From Vulcanimicrobium sp035943995 (GTDB lineage: Bacteria; Vulcanimicrobiota; Vulcanimicrobiia; Vulcanimicrobiales; Vulcanimicrobiaceae): a DNA stretch of 64,000 nucleotides. This document shows, piece by piece, positions 35,036-43,988 of the stretch. The translations under genes were made by a program, and so were the position numbers. The stretch lies in assembly GCA_035943995.1 (NCBI GenBank), contig DASZBS010000091.1, forward strand, positions 1 through 64,000. The letters are read 5' to 3'. The notes under the pieces were generated by a model. That model had not been told where the DNA came from. It saw only the letters and a program-made list of their open reading frames with translations, and made no database searches. Numbering within the stretch: position 1 is the first letter of the stretch; every line of letters begins with the position of its first letter.

Positions 35036-35302
35036 ATGGATGTCCCCGATAACCTCGATACGTTTCTCCGCGACCTTCTCAAGGAAGAGGGTGGTGCGGT
35101 TCAACTCGACGATGAGGACCGGGCGTTCATCGACCGCATCCTCCAGTCGATCACGCAGGGCAGCAAAGGCGTGTTCGTCGTGCTGCACCCGAACGACCGC
35201 ATGCAGTACATGCTGTTGAACACCAACCGGGCCGGCGCGATCGCGCTGCTCGCGAAGGTGATGCAGCGGACTGCGGAAGCGCTGGAAGCCGACCTCGACT
35301 GA
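35036..35302 (+). CDS. small acidic protein of unknown function
   Basis: 88 residues with no membrane or signal segment. Highly acidic N-terminal half (NLDTFLRDLLKEEGG then DDEDRAFIDRILQ) and a closing helix (AIALLAKVMQRTAEALEADL). I do not recognise the family. ATG at 35036 follows GAGGG and GTG-like bases at a reasonable distance. Confidence 0.6.
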   Translation: MDVPDNLDTFLRDLLKEEGGAVQLDDEDRAFIDRILQSITQGSKGVFVVLHPNDRMQYMLLNTNRAGAIALLAKVMQRTAEALEADLD

Positions 35303-35317
35303 CCGCTCGCCCGCGCG

Positions 35318-36745
35318 TCAGCGCGGGATGAACAGCACGCGCCCGACCGACTCGTCGAGGTCGACCACGTACCTGTCCCACAGGCCGATGCCGACGTGGG
35401 CGATCGTTTGCGTGCGCCGCACCGCGGTCTTGGTGACGCCGACTGCCAGCGGGCCGACGTGCACGTCGGGGATCTCGACGGTGAACACGTCGTCGGAGCC
35501 CGCCATCCCGAGCGCCTGGCCGCGCGCGACGATTGCCCATTGCGGCCCCACCCGGTACGCCGCGTAGCCGATCGAGAGCACGGATTGGTCGCCGGTGTCC
35601 AGCAGCGCGCGCGCGCCCTGCGGACCGAACTTCGTCTGCACGATCGGCGAACCGTTGCGGAACGCCAGCCGCACTGCGCCCGGCGCGTCGGTCCCGCTGC
35701 CCGGCGCCAGGACGCGCGCGGTCCGGCCGGCACGATCGAGCACCAGCCGCACGCGGCCGAGCAGATCGCTCCCCACCACCACGTCGAAGGGTGCCGCGGC
35801 CGACCGCGGGACGACCGCGAAGCGCACGCGCGCGAACGTCGCCGCGCCGAGCGCGAGCGGTCCCGATTCGACGAACCCCGTCGCGAAACGCGAGAGCCCG
35901 GAGATCTCGAGCTCGCCGTGCGGCTCGAGGCCCAGCGTCTCGGCGAGGCCGAGCGTGATCGCGCTGGGGGTCGCGCCGCTGTCGAGCAGGCAGCGCACGC
36001 GGCGGCCGCCCAGGCTGCACGGGACGATCGGGATCGGGTCGTCGCCGAGCGCGAGCGGCGCGTCGCCGGCGAACGTCGCCGCCGCCCCCGCCGGCGGCCC
36101 GATCGGCTCCGAGACGACCGCGACGGCATCCAGCCGGCCGGTCTCGAACGGCCCGCGGCGGTCCAGGGCGAAGCTCGCTCCGCCGGCCCGGGTCTCGCCC
36201 GCGTACACCGCCAGCGGCCGTCCGTCCGCGGTGTCGATGCGGCGGAGCGCCTGCGTCGCGGGGTCCAGGATCGCGATCAGCTCCATAGCGTCGCGCGCGC
36301 GCACGCGCCAGCGCCCGGCGCCCGCCGGCGCGACGGTGCCGCCGGCCGCGCGGAAGGCGGGCTCGGCGAACGCGTACGAGGCGATCGCGGCCAGCGTCCG
36401 CTGCGTGAGCGCCGACTCGTCGTCTTCTTCGGGCAAGGCGACGTCGTTGAGCGCGAACGTCCACTCGCGCGTGCCGTCGAACCACGTCCCGCCGCAGACG
36501 CCGTCGACGCAGCGGCGCACCAGCCGCCGGCTGCCGAGTTGGTCGAACGTCGTCGTGACCGTTCGCCCTTCGATCACGCGCGTGCCGGTCGCGTGGAACC
36601 GCACCGTCGCCGCATGCCCGCTCGCGGCCGCGAGCGCGGCTAGCGGGTCGGGCGCCGGCACGGCGGCGACCGCGGCGAGCGCCCCCGCGGCGGCGCAGGT
36701 GCCGAGCGCGGCGGCAAGCGCGAGGAAACGCACCGCGAATCGCAT
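35318..36745 (-). CDS. exported retropepsin-like aspartic protease with two DTG/DSG motifs
   Basis: 475 residues with a signal peptide (about 1-28). An N-terminal 200-residue domain resembles the lipoprotein-type outer-membrane lipid-carrier beta fold often found before such proteases (a secreted-reporter-like region). Two catalytic motifs follow, CLLDSGATPSAITLGLA and ALLDTGDQSVLSIGY, each within a half domain. It is the second aspartic protease in the window and its motif order resembles the first. Starts 4 nt from a divergent small frame. Confidence 0.75.
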   Translation of the reverse strand: MRFAVRFLALAAALGTCAAAGALAAVAAVPAPDPLAALAAASGHAATVRFHATGTRVIEGRTVTTTFDQLGSRRLVRRCVDGVCGGTWFDGTREWTFALNDVALPEEDDESALTQRTLAAIASYAFAEPAFRAAGGTVAPAGAGRWRVRARDAMELIAILDPATQALRRIDTADGRPLAVYAGETRAGGASFALDRRGPFETGRLDAVAVVSEPIGPPAGAAATFAGDAPLALGDDPIPIVPCSLGGRRVRCLLDSGATPSAITLGLAETLGLEPHGELEISGLSRFATGFVESGPLALGAATFARVRFAVVPRSAAAPFDVVVGSDLLGRVRLVLDRAGRTARVLAPGSGTDAPGAVRLAFRNGSPIVQTKFGPQGARALLDTGDQSVLSIGYAAYRVGPQWAIVARGQALGMAGSDDVFTVEIPDVHVGPLAVGVTKTAVRRTQTIAHVGIGLWDRYVVDLDESVGRVLFIPR

Positions 36746-36749
36746 CCGG

Positions 36750-37052
36750 GTGGAACTGCACCCTCTCGACGGCTACCTCCTCGACGGACGCCCCGGCAAG
36801 GCCGACGCGATCGCCGCCGCGCTGCGCGACCGCTCGCCCGATCCGCGCGCCCAGCCGTTCTACCGCGCGCTCGAAGCCGTCGGCGCCCGCGCTGCGGACG
36901 AGGCGCTGCTGGCGCTGCGCTTGGTGCTGGGCGGCAAGCTCGCCGCCGACGAGACGATCGTGGACGCGCGAACCGCGCGCGCTCGCGCGAAGGCGGGCGA
37001 GGCAGGGGCGCGCGACGCATACTTCGCGTCCGTGGGAGTTATAGGACGATGA
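36750..37052 (+). CDS. possible small protein, unknown
   Basis: A 100-residue frame from a GTG, back-to-back with the aspartic protease start, containing HPLDGYLLDGRPGKADAIAA and a helical acidic end. It has coding-like composition but no family. High GC makes random frames common here, so it may be spurious. Confidence 0.35.
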   Translation: MELHPLDGYLLDGRPGKADAIAAALRDRSPDPRAQPFYRALEAVGARAADEALLALRLVLGGKLAADETIVDARTARARAKAGEAGARDAYFASVGVIGR

Positions 37053-37077
37053 TGTGCGGAACGAACGTAGGACGGCC

Positions 37078-37452
37078 ATGCGTTACTGTGGAGTGATGTC
37101 CCGCCTCGTCGTCGTTACCGTCTTGGGTCTTTTGCTCGTCCCCGCCGCCGCATTCGCCGCGCCGACGCCCGCGGCGTCGCCGACCGCGGTTGCGCAGAGC
37201 AGCAGCGCGCACGACGGCGGCGTGATCGAAGGCAAAGTCACCAACGTCGACTACCAGCGCGGCGTCGTGACGGTGGACTCGACCACGCAAGGCAGGGTCG
37301 ACGTCGCGACGATGCCGACCACGAGCGTGCAGTCCGACGAGCCCGGTTATCACACGCTGACCGATGTCGCGAAGGGCTCGAAGGTGCAGATCTTCATCTC
37401 GAAGACCGCCGGCAAGCTCGTCGCGCAGATCATCCGGCTCATCAAGCATTGA
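37078..37452 (+). CDS. small exported protein of unknown function
   Basis: 124 residues with a signal peptide (LVVVTVLGLLLVPAAAFAAP). The mature part is a short beta-type domain (GVIEGKVTNVDYQRGVVTVD, then GSKVQIFISKTAGKLVAQII) that resembles small OB-like accessory domains and the protein at 45915-46307. ATG at 37078 has AGGA at 5 nt; an ATG at 37096 is possible. The stop overlaps the TTG of the NagZ-like gene. Confidence 0.55.
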   Translation: MRYCGVMSRLVVVTVLGLLLVPAAAFAAPTPAASPTAVAQSSSAHDGGVIEGKVTNVDYQRGVVTVDSTTQGRVDVATMPTTSVQSDEPGYHTLTDVAKGSKVQIFISKTAGKLVAQIIRLIKH

Positions 37453-39014
37453 CCCTCCCTGCTGATCTCGCCGCGCTCGCGCGCGGCGTGATCGGAGTCG
37501 GATTCACGGGCGCCTCGGCGCAGACGGCGCCGCTGGATGCGTTGCGCGAATTCTCACCGGGCGCGCTGATCCTCTTCGCGCGCAACGCCGGCACGCCGGA
37601 CGAGCTGCGCGAGCTCGTCGCCGCGCTGCGTGAGACCGCGGCACCGTCACCGCTGATGGCCGTCGATCAGGAAGGCGGCCGCGTCGAGCGCATCCGGGAC
37701 GGCGTGGCGGCACTACCGTCCGCGATGGCCGTCGGCGCCACGGGCGACGTCGCGCTCGCCGAACGGCTCGGCACGCTGTTGGGCCGCGACCTCGCGCGCT
37801 TCGGCATCGACGTCGACCTCGCACCCGTCGCCGACCTGTCGCTGCAGCCGCGCAGCGCCGTCGTCGCGACGCGCTCGTTCGGCGACGACCCGCAGCGCGT
37901 CGCGGACTTCGTCATCGCGTTCGCGCGCGGGCTCGAGCGCGGCGGCGTCGCGGCGGCGTTGAAACATTTCCCCGGCCACGGCTCGACTCAGGAAGACTCG
38001 CACGTCGCGCTGCCGCACGTCACCGCCGACGCCGCGACGTTGCGCGCCCGCGACCTCGTCCCGTTCGCCCGCGCTATCACCGCGCGCGCGGCGTCGATCG
38101 TCCTCACCGCGCACGTCGTGATCGAAGCATTCGACGCCGACCGCCCCGCGACGATCGCGCCCGCCGTCCTGACGGGTCTGCTGCGAGACGAGCTCGGCTA
38201 CGACGGGATCGTCGCGACCGACTGCTTGGAGATGGACGCGATCGCGAACGGCGTCGGCACCGTGCGCGGCGCGGTCGAGGCGCTCGCCGCAGGTGCCGAC
38301 CTCCTGCTGATCAGCCACCACCTCGAGCTCGCGCACGCCGCCGCCGAAGCGATCGCCACCGCCGTTCGGGACGGCGAGATCCCGCTGTCGCGCCTGCAAG
38401 AAGCATACGCGCGCGTGCACGGCTTGCGCGAGCGGCTCGCGCAGCGCGTTCCGCTCGCGACCGCGTTGGACGAAGATGCGCCGCAGGAAACCGCGCGCCG
38501 CGCACCGACCGTCTTGCGCGGCGAGCCACGCCTTCGCGCGGGCAAGCCCGTCACCGTGATCTCGTTCGAAGGCACGGTCGCCGACAACGTCGCGCTTTCC
38601 GGCCGAACGGCGTCGGTCACGTCGGCGTCGCTGAGCTCGGCGCTGCGGCAACGCGGCTGGAAGAGCGAGATCATGCGCGCCGCGATCGAGCCGGCCGCGA
38701 ACGACATCGATCTGCTGCTCGACCACGTCGCCGCGCTCGGTGACCGTGAATTCGTTCTGGTGACGCGCGATGCCCACGTGCAACCCGCGCAACGCGACGC
38801 CGTCGCGCGCATCCTCACGCGCGTGCCCGACGCGCTGATCGTCTCGGCGCGCGCGCCGTACGACGCGCTGCTGTGGCCGCCGGCCCGCCGCGTGCTGTGC
38901 ATCTACGGCGACCAGCCGATCTCCATCGAAGGCTGCGCCGACATCCTTGCCGGCCGCGCCGAAGCCCGCGGTACGCTACCGGTCCGGCTCACGGAAGACG
39001 CCGCTGTTCGCTGA
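37449..39014 (+). CDS. nagZ: GH3 beta-N-acetylhexosaminidase (NagZ-like)
   Basis: 521 residues. The GH3 catalytic domain (about 1-345) has AVDQEGGRVERI, the NagZ signature KHFPGHGSTQEDSHVALP carrying the catalytic His-Asp dyad, and the nucleophile D in VATDCLEMDAI. It would remove GlcNAc from muropeptides. The extra C-terminal 170 residues are not part of minimal NagZ. TTG start overlaps the previous stop; the 3' end overlaps the next gene by 68 nt. First enzyme of the cell-wall recycling cluster. Confidence 0.9.
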   Translation: MTLPADLAALARGVIGVGFTGASAQTAPLDALREFSPGALILFARNAGTPDELRELVAALRETAAPSPLMAVDQEGGRVERIRDGVAALPSAMAVGATGDVALAERLGTLLGRDLARFGIDVDLAPVADLSLQPRSAVVATRSFGDDPQRVADFVIAFARGLERGGVAAALKHFPGHGSTQEDSHVALPHVTADAATLRARDLVPFARAITARAASIVLTAHVVIEAFDADRPATIAPAVLTGLLRDELGYDGIVATDCLEMDAIANGVGTVRGAVEALAAGADLLLISHHLELAHAAAEAIATAVRDGEIPLSRLQEAYARVHGLRERLAQRVPLATALDEDAPQETARRAPTVLRGEPRLRAGKPVTVISFEGTVADNVALSGRTASVTSASLSSALRQRGWKSEIMRAAIEPAANDIDLLLDHVAALGDREFVLVTRDAHVQPAQRDAVARILTRVPDALIVSARAPYDALLWPPARRVLCIYGDQPISIEGCADILAGRAEARGTLPVRLTEDAAVR

Positions 39015-40041
39015 GCTCGACGCCGTCGTGCAGGCCGCGCTCGGCACGCGCTTCAGCGCCGCCGTGGTGCGCGTCGAGCAGGGCGGACGTCTGCGCTACG
39101 AACGCGCGTACGGCCGCACGCGCGCGAACGACCCCGCGCTGCCGTGCGCCGTCGACACGCGCTTCGACCTCGCGTCGCTCACGAAGGTGTTCGCCTCCAC
39201 CGTCGCGCTGGCAAACGTCGCACGCGGCACGCTCGCGCTCGACTCCCCGCTGACCGTTTTGGTTCCGGAGTGGCGCGACACCGATCACGAACGGATCACG
39301 CTGCGCCACATCCTCGCGCACGTCGCGGGCTTCAAGAGCGGCGCCGACTACCGCACGTTGCTCGACAAGAACGTCGAGACGTTCGCGCTGACCGAACCGC
39401 TCGCCGGACAACCCGGCGCGAACGTGCTCTACAGCGACCTCGGCTTCATCGCGCTCGGCACCATCCTGGCGCGCGCGCAGCCCGGCCGTTCGCTCGCCAA
39501 AGCGATCGAAGACGAGCTCACCGCGTCCGGCACGACGTCGACGGCGTACCGCCCGCGCGGCCCCGAACGCCCCGCGATCCCGGCAACGGAAACCGACGCG
39601 TGGCGCGGCACCGTGCAAGGCGAAGTCCACGACGAGAAAGCCTACCTGATGGGCGGCGTCGCCGGCCACGCGGGCCTGTTCGGCACCGCCCGCGACGTCG
39701 CGCAGCTCGGCAACTGGTACCTCGCGGCGCTGCACCGCCGCCCGACGCCGCTCGATCCCGCGCTCGCACGCGAAGCGGTCCGCGAAGCGGGCCCGGACGC
39801 AGTACTGCGCCGGGGCCTGGGCTGGGCCTTGAAGACGTCGGACGAGAACTCGTGCGGCACGCTGATGTCATCGAGCACGTTCGGACACACCGGCTTCACC
39901 GGCACGTCGATCTGGGTCGACCCCTGGCGCGACCTGAACGTCGTGCTGCTGACGAACGCCGTCCACTTCGGCCGCAGCGACACGCGCGCGATCCGCGCCG
40001 CCGTCGCGGACGCCGCCGTCACGGCAACGGACCGCACGTGA
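38947..40041 (+). CDS. serine hydrolase of the beta-lactamase fold in the recycling cluster
   Basis: 364 residues from a TTG. SxxK motif in LASLTKVFAS, YSD in NVLYSDLGFIA in place of YxN, and HTGFTGT near the end. No signal peptide, so cytosolic. Its position between NagZ and AnmK, with overlap on one side and GTGA on the other, suggests a role on anhydromuropeptides such as peptide or amide cleavage; that is inferred. It could replace AmpD, which is absent from the cluster. Confidence 0.75.
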   Translation: MPAAPKPAVRYRSGSRKTPLFAELDAVVQAALGTRFSAAVVRVEQGGRLRYERAYGRTRANDPALPCAVDTRFDLASLTKVFASTVALANVARGTLALDSPLTVLVPEWRDTDHERITLRHILAHVAGFKSGADYRTLLDKNVETFALTEPLAGQPGANVLYSDLGFIALGTILARAQPGRSLAKAIEDELTASGTTSTAYRPRGPERPAIPATETDAWRGTVQGEVHDEKAYLMGGVAGHAGLFGTARDVAQLGNWYLAALHRRPTPLDPALAREAVREAGPDAVLRRGLGWALKTSDENSCGTLMSSSTFGHTGFTGTSIWVDPWRDLNVVLLTNAVHFGRSDTRAIRAAVADAAVTATDRT

Positions 40042-41156
40042 AGATCGCCGGCATCATCTCGGGAACGTCGCTCGACGGAATCGACGTCGCAATCTGCGAC
40101 GTCACCGCGGCGGGCACCGCGATCCACGCGCGCTGCGTGCAGTTCGCAACGATCCCCTTCGCGGAAGACCTCCGCGCGCGCATCCTCGCAGCCTACCCGC
40201 CCGCACCGGTCGGCGCGCTGGAGCTTTCCGCGCTGCACGCGGCGATCGGCGAGGCGTTCGGCGACGCGATCCGCAGTGTCGCGGGCGACACGGAGCTCGA
40301 CGCGGTCGCTTCGCACGGCGTGACACTGGCGCACGACGGCGCGGCGCACCACACGCTGCAGCTTGGCGATGCATTCCGCATACGCGAACGCACCGGCGTG
40401 ACGGTGCTATACGACTTCCGCTCGGCCGACACGGCCGCGGGCGGAACGGGCGCCCCGCTCGTACCCTTCGTCGACGCGCTGCTGTTCGCCGAGCACGCGC
40501 CGTGCGTCGCACTCAACCTCGGCGGAATTGCGAACCTGACCGTTCTCCCCGACGGCATCGCGTTCGACTCCGGCCCGGCCAACCTCCCCATCGATACCTA
40601 CGTCGCCATGCGCACCAACGGCGCGCAGCGCTTCGACGGCAACGGCGAGCTCGCGCGCCGGGGCACGGCAGACGCCGCGCTGCTGGCACGCATGCTCGGC
40701 GACCCGTATTTCCACCGCACGCCGCCGAAGACCACGGGTCGCGAAGAGTACGGCGCGCCTTTCGTCGCGCAATGGCGCGCGGACCTCGATGCGCTGCGAT
40801 TCGCGGATGCGATCGCTACGCTGACCGCGCTCACGGTGCGCACCGTCGTCGACGCATTCCGCACCGCGGCACCGCATGCGACGTTGCTGATCGTCAGTGG
40901 CGGAGGGGCGCGCAACCCGGCGCTCATCGACGGGCTCCGCGCGATGCTGCCCGGCGTACGCGTCGCCGGCTCGAATGAGTTCGGCGTCGAAGCCGATGCG
41001 AAGGAGGCGATCGCATTCGCCGTGCTCGGGTATTGCACGCTCCGCGGCCACGCCGCGGGATTGCCGCGCGTCACCGGTGCGAGCGGCCCGCGCGTGCTCG
41101 GCGCGATCGCGCCCTCGGATCTAGAACGGCTCTTGGAGCGGGTTCGCTCCGAGTAG
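40038..41156 (+). CDS. anmK: anhydro-N-acetylmuramic acid kinase
   Basis: 372 residues of the AnmK family: GIISGTSLDGIDVAICD at the N-terminus (ATP-binding GTSxDGxD), ASHGVTLAHDG, GGIANLT and a C-terminal GGGARNPALIDGL. It phosphorylates and opens 1,6-anhydroMurNAc to MurNAc-6-phosphate, the substrate of MurQ encoded below. GTG start overlaps the serine hydrolase stop by 4 nt. Confidence 0.93.
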   Translation: MKIAGIISGTSLDGIDVAICDVTAAGTAIHARCVQFATIPFAEDLRARILAAYPPAPVGALELSALHAAIGEAFGDAIRSVAGDTELDAVASHGVTLAHDGAAHHTLQLGDAFRIRERTGVTVLYDFRSADTAAGGTGAPLVPFVDALLFAEHAPCVALNLGGIANLTVLPDGIAFDSGPANLPIDTYVAMRTNGAQRFDGNGELARRGTADAALLARMLGDPYFHRTPPKTTGREEYGAPFVAQWRADLDALRFADAIATLTALTVRTVVDAFRTAAPHATLLIVSGGGARNPALIDGLRAMLPGVRVAGSNEFGVEADAKEAIAFAVLGYCTLRGHAAGLPRVTGASGPRVLGAIAPSDLERLLERVRSE

Positions 41157-41241
41157 CCCGCCTTGAAGGGCCCTGCGGGGCGAGCGTGCGCCGAGGTCGA
41201 ACCGCGGCTCTTCCTTCGTTGGGCAGAGCAGGAGACATCGG

Positions 41242-42141
41242 ATGGCCCGTGCTGAAAAATCGGACTTGCGCTGGGCGGAACGCGAGCAGCAGCTCGGGAC
41301 GTGGCTGGCTGCACGCGCGACCGAACAGCGGCGGGCCGAGCGAGTCCCCCAAGCGCGACGCTTGCGCGCGTACGCGACGCTGTGGGGCTGGCTGCCGCTC
41401 GCGGCGATCATCTTTTGGATCGCATACATTCTTACGCGGTCGATTGCGTTTCACGACGCTTCGGATCCGCCGAAATACCGGCTGTCCGCGTTCGGGCTGG
41501 GGAAGGCCGCAATGACGGCAGAGTTCGTCGAAGACGCTGCGGACGCCGCTCACGTCGACATTTTCATACCCGAAGGCGTCAAGGTCGTGAGGATCAACGA
41601 CGTTTCCGGAGACGGTGCCTGCACGTGGAGCGCGTCGCGCTACGAGCGCAAAGGCGGCGTCTGGCGCGCCGAGCTGCGTTTCGACAAGCCGGTGACCGAG
41701 ACGGAAATCCTCTATGGAAGTCCGGTACGGGCGGGGTTCGTCACGTGCACGCTGACCTGGCATCCGCTGCACGATTCGTATGCGACATACCGGATGCGCA
41801 TCGAAAACTGGGACATCGGCTCGGTCCGAAATGCGGCGTTGCCGCGCGGCATATCACGATTGAACATCAACGTCGGCGCACCGTACATGGAGAGTCTTCG
41901 CCTGGTGGCGATCGCGGGTGCGGCGGTGCGGATGGATGAACGAACGCTGGTCAAGGGTGACTTCGTCTATGCCGTGTGGCGGCGCGGTGACGCCGAACAG
42001 AGCCGCGACATCGTGCTGATCGTGATCGGCGCGCTGATCGCGCTGGGCGCCGCGCTCGTCGTCGAAGCGCTGCGCGGCGAAGTCGAGCTTGCAATCGAAG
42101 CGAACCAGCTGGGGCAACCGGACGGAGCGCCCGCACCGTGA
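41242..42141 (+). CDS. membrane protein of unknown function in the recycling cluster
   Basis: 299 residues. TM segments near 47-67 and 268-285 flank a long domain of beta type (VDIFIPEGVKVVRINDVSGD, then ENWDIGSVRNAALPRG). Its N-terminus is basic and cytoplasmic. No family recognised. It overlaps the next gene (GTGA), and both lie between anmK and the kinase, so they may form a transporter or sensor for wall fragments. Confidence 0.6.
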   Translation: MARAEKSDLRWAEREQQLGTWLAARATEQRRAERVPQARRLRAYATLWGWLPLAAIIFWIAYILTRSIAFHDASDPPKYRLSAFGLGKAAMTAEFVEDAADAAHVDIFIPEGVKVVRINDVSGDGACTWSASRYERKGGVWRAELRFDKPVTETEILYGSPVRAGFVTCTLTWHPLHDSYATYRMRIENWDIGSVRNAALPRGISRLNINVGAPYMESLRLVAIAGAAVRMDERTLVKGDFVYAVWRRGDAEQSRDIVLIVIGALIALGAALVVEALRGEVELAIEANQLGQPDGAPAP

Positions 42142-43076
42142 GCGCCGACACCGTCGACAAGCCGGTTCCGCCGATTCGCATGGCGCAAGCGATGCGCGCC
42201 GCCCGCCGCATCTATACCCGCAATGTTTGGCAGGTCGTCCTCCTCTACGCGGTGATCATGGCCGTACCGACGGCCGTGAACGTTCCGATCGCCGCCCACT
42301 TCTTCGACGCTCCGTCGATCGAGGAGTTCTTCCGCGAGATGGAGCCGGGTAGCGCGAACTATCTCCCGTTCGCCTTCAACGGGATGTTGACTGCGCTGCT
42401 GTACCCGATCGCCGCAGCCGCCACGATCGTGTTGCTGCGTAACGTCATCGCAACTCGGCACGCACGCTTTCGCGAATCTTTCCGCGAGGTGCTCCGTCTA
42501 TGGCTCACGATCACGCAGTTCGGGCTGTTGTGGTATATCGTGCTGCGGATCGGCGCGCAGGCCGCGTCCCCGCTCTACCAGATGACACGGGGGGGCGGCA
42601 CGTTGCACGTGACGGCGCGTGTCGTTTTGATTGCAACGGCGGCCGTCCTGCTGGCCTGGTGGTTCTTTGCCTACGTCGCGGCGCTCGTCAAGATCGTCGT
42701 CGACCGGTGCGACCCGTTGCGAGCGGCGGTCGCAGGCAGCCGGCTGGCGCTTCGGCACATGCGCGGTTTCTTTGCGATCGCGTGGCGCGTCGCGGTCGTC
42801 TACGCGATCTACTTCGTCGGGATCGCGGTGACGCTGGTCGCGATCAAGAAAGAGAACCTCGGCGGTGTCATGCTGCTGATCGTGCCGTCGATCGTCATGA
42901 CGCCGTTTCTGGTCATAACGCTCGGCCTCTACCTGCTCGACCGTCTCTACCGCGAGGAGCACGACGAGGCGCGATCCCAATCCGGCGCTCCTCCTCCGGA
43001 GCCGCCGAGTTCGGGTGGCGAGGGTCTCGAGCCGCCCGGTCCGGTTCTCCCGCTACGGGACGGACCATTTCCGTAA
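42138..43076 (+). CDS. polytopic membrane protein of unknown function in the recycling cluster
   Basis: 312 residues from a GTG, with about six hydrophobic segments (e.g. VVLLYAVIMAVPTAV, VLLAWWFFAYVAALVKIVV, VAVVYAIYFVGIAVTLVAI) and a proline-rich hydrophilic tail. It resembles large uncharacterised membrane families (DUF-type, glycerophosphoryl-diester-phosphodiesterase-like membrane domains) but I cannot assign one. A fragment importer is one possibility. Confidence 0.6.
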   Translation: MSADTVDKPVPPIRMAQAMRAARRIYTRNVWQVVLLYAVIMAVPTAVNVPIAAHFFDAPSIEEFFREMEPGSANYLPFAFNGMLTALLYPIAAAATIVLLRNVIATRHARFRESFREVLRLWLTITQFGLLWYIVLRIGAQAASPLYQMTRGGGTLHVTARVVLIATAAVLLAWWFFAYVAALVKIVVDRCDPLRAAVAGSRLALRHMRGFFAIAWRVAVVYAIYFVGIAVTLVAIKKENLGGVMLLIVPSIVMTPFLVITLGLYLLDRLYREEHDEARSQSGAPPPEPPSSGGEGLEPPGPVLPLRDGPFP

Positions 43077-43091
43077 GAGAAAGCACGCAGC

Positions 43092-43988
43092 GTGATCTCA
43101 GTTGGCATCGATGCGGGCGGCACGTCGACCATCGCGGCTCTGTCCAGAGACGGCGAATACGTGCGCGAGGCGGCCGGCCGCGGCGCGAACGCCACGACGC
43201 TCGGCATCGATGATGCGGCGGACGTGATCGTCACGACCATTCGCGAGGTGCTCGCGGGCGAGGCGCCGGATGCGATCTACGCCGGCGCCGCGGGCGCGGG
43301 GCGGAAGCGGATCGCGGACGAGCTTCGCGATCTGATCGGGATCGCGTTTCGCGGCGCGCGCGTCGCCGTGGGTGATGATGCGGCGATTGCGTTTCGGGCG
43401 GCGATTCCGGACGGTGATGGTGCCGTGTTGATCGCCGGGACCGGGTCGACCGCATATGCGGAGCACGGTGAGCTGTCGCAGCGCGTCGGCGGTTTGGGCT
43501 ATGCTGCCGGCGACGAGGGGTCGGCGTTTTGGATCGGCATGCAGGCGGTGAAGCTGTACGGGCGCGTGCTCGATGGGCGTGCGAATCGGGATGAGACGAC
43601 CGATCTCGTTGCTCGCTCGCTCGATGTGACGGATCGCGAGTCATATATCGCGGCGCTGTACGATCGTGCGCTCGATCCGGCGCAGATCGCTGCACTTGCG
43701 CCCAGCGTCATCGCGTTCGCAAGTAAGGGAAATCGCGCGTCGACGAAGATCGTACAGCAGGCTGCGCAGGAGCTTGGTGATCTCGTGAAGGCTGCGCTGC
43801 GCGCTGTGAACCTGCTCGAGTCTTCGCCGCGAATCGCTTTTGCCGGTGGGCTGTTTCGCGAGAATAGCTTGCTGACGTTTCTGCTCGAGACGCGGTTGAA
43901 CGGTGACGTTGCCGGGGCGGCGTTCGTCAAAGGCGGCGACGAGCCGGCGCGCGGTGCGTTGCGGCTTGCGGAGCGCTTGGCGCGTTGA
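43092..43988 (+). CDS. BadF/BadG-type sugar kinase, N-acetylglucosamine/MurNAc kinase-like
   Basis: 298 residues of the ASKHA superfamily. Phosphate 1 motif SVGIDAGGTSTIAALS, phosphate 2 loop LIAGTGSTAYAE, the base Asp in VGDDAAIAFR, adenosine motif AFAGGLFRENSL. The gene sits directly before murQ (GTG start, TTGA overlap at its end), which points to GlcNAc or MurNAc phosphorylation, as with MurK-type enzymes. Confidence 0.85.
   Translation: MISVGIDAGGTSTIAALSRDGEYVREAAGRGANATTLGIDDAADVIVTTIREVLAGEAPDAIYAGAAGAGRKRIADELRDLIGIAFRGARVAVGDDAAIAFRAAIPDGDGAVLIAGTGSTAYAEHGELSQRVGGLGYAAGDEGSAFWIGMQAVKLYGRVLDGRANRDETTDLVARSLDVTDRESYIAALYDRALDPAQIAALAPSVIAFASKGNRASTKIVQQAAQELGDLVKAALRAVNLLESSPRIAFAGGLFRENSLLTFLLETRLNGDVAGAAFVKGGDEPARGALRLAERLAR

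Noticed and set aside
37058..37086. GGAAC...CGTT resembling an ECF sigma promoter, with a similar one at 61537-61563
   Set aside because: At 37 kb the -10 part would fall after the better ATG at 37078, and the spacings differ between the two sites.
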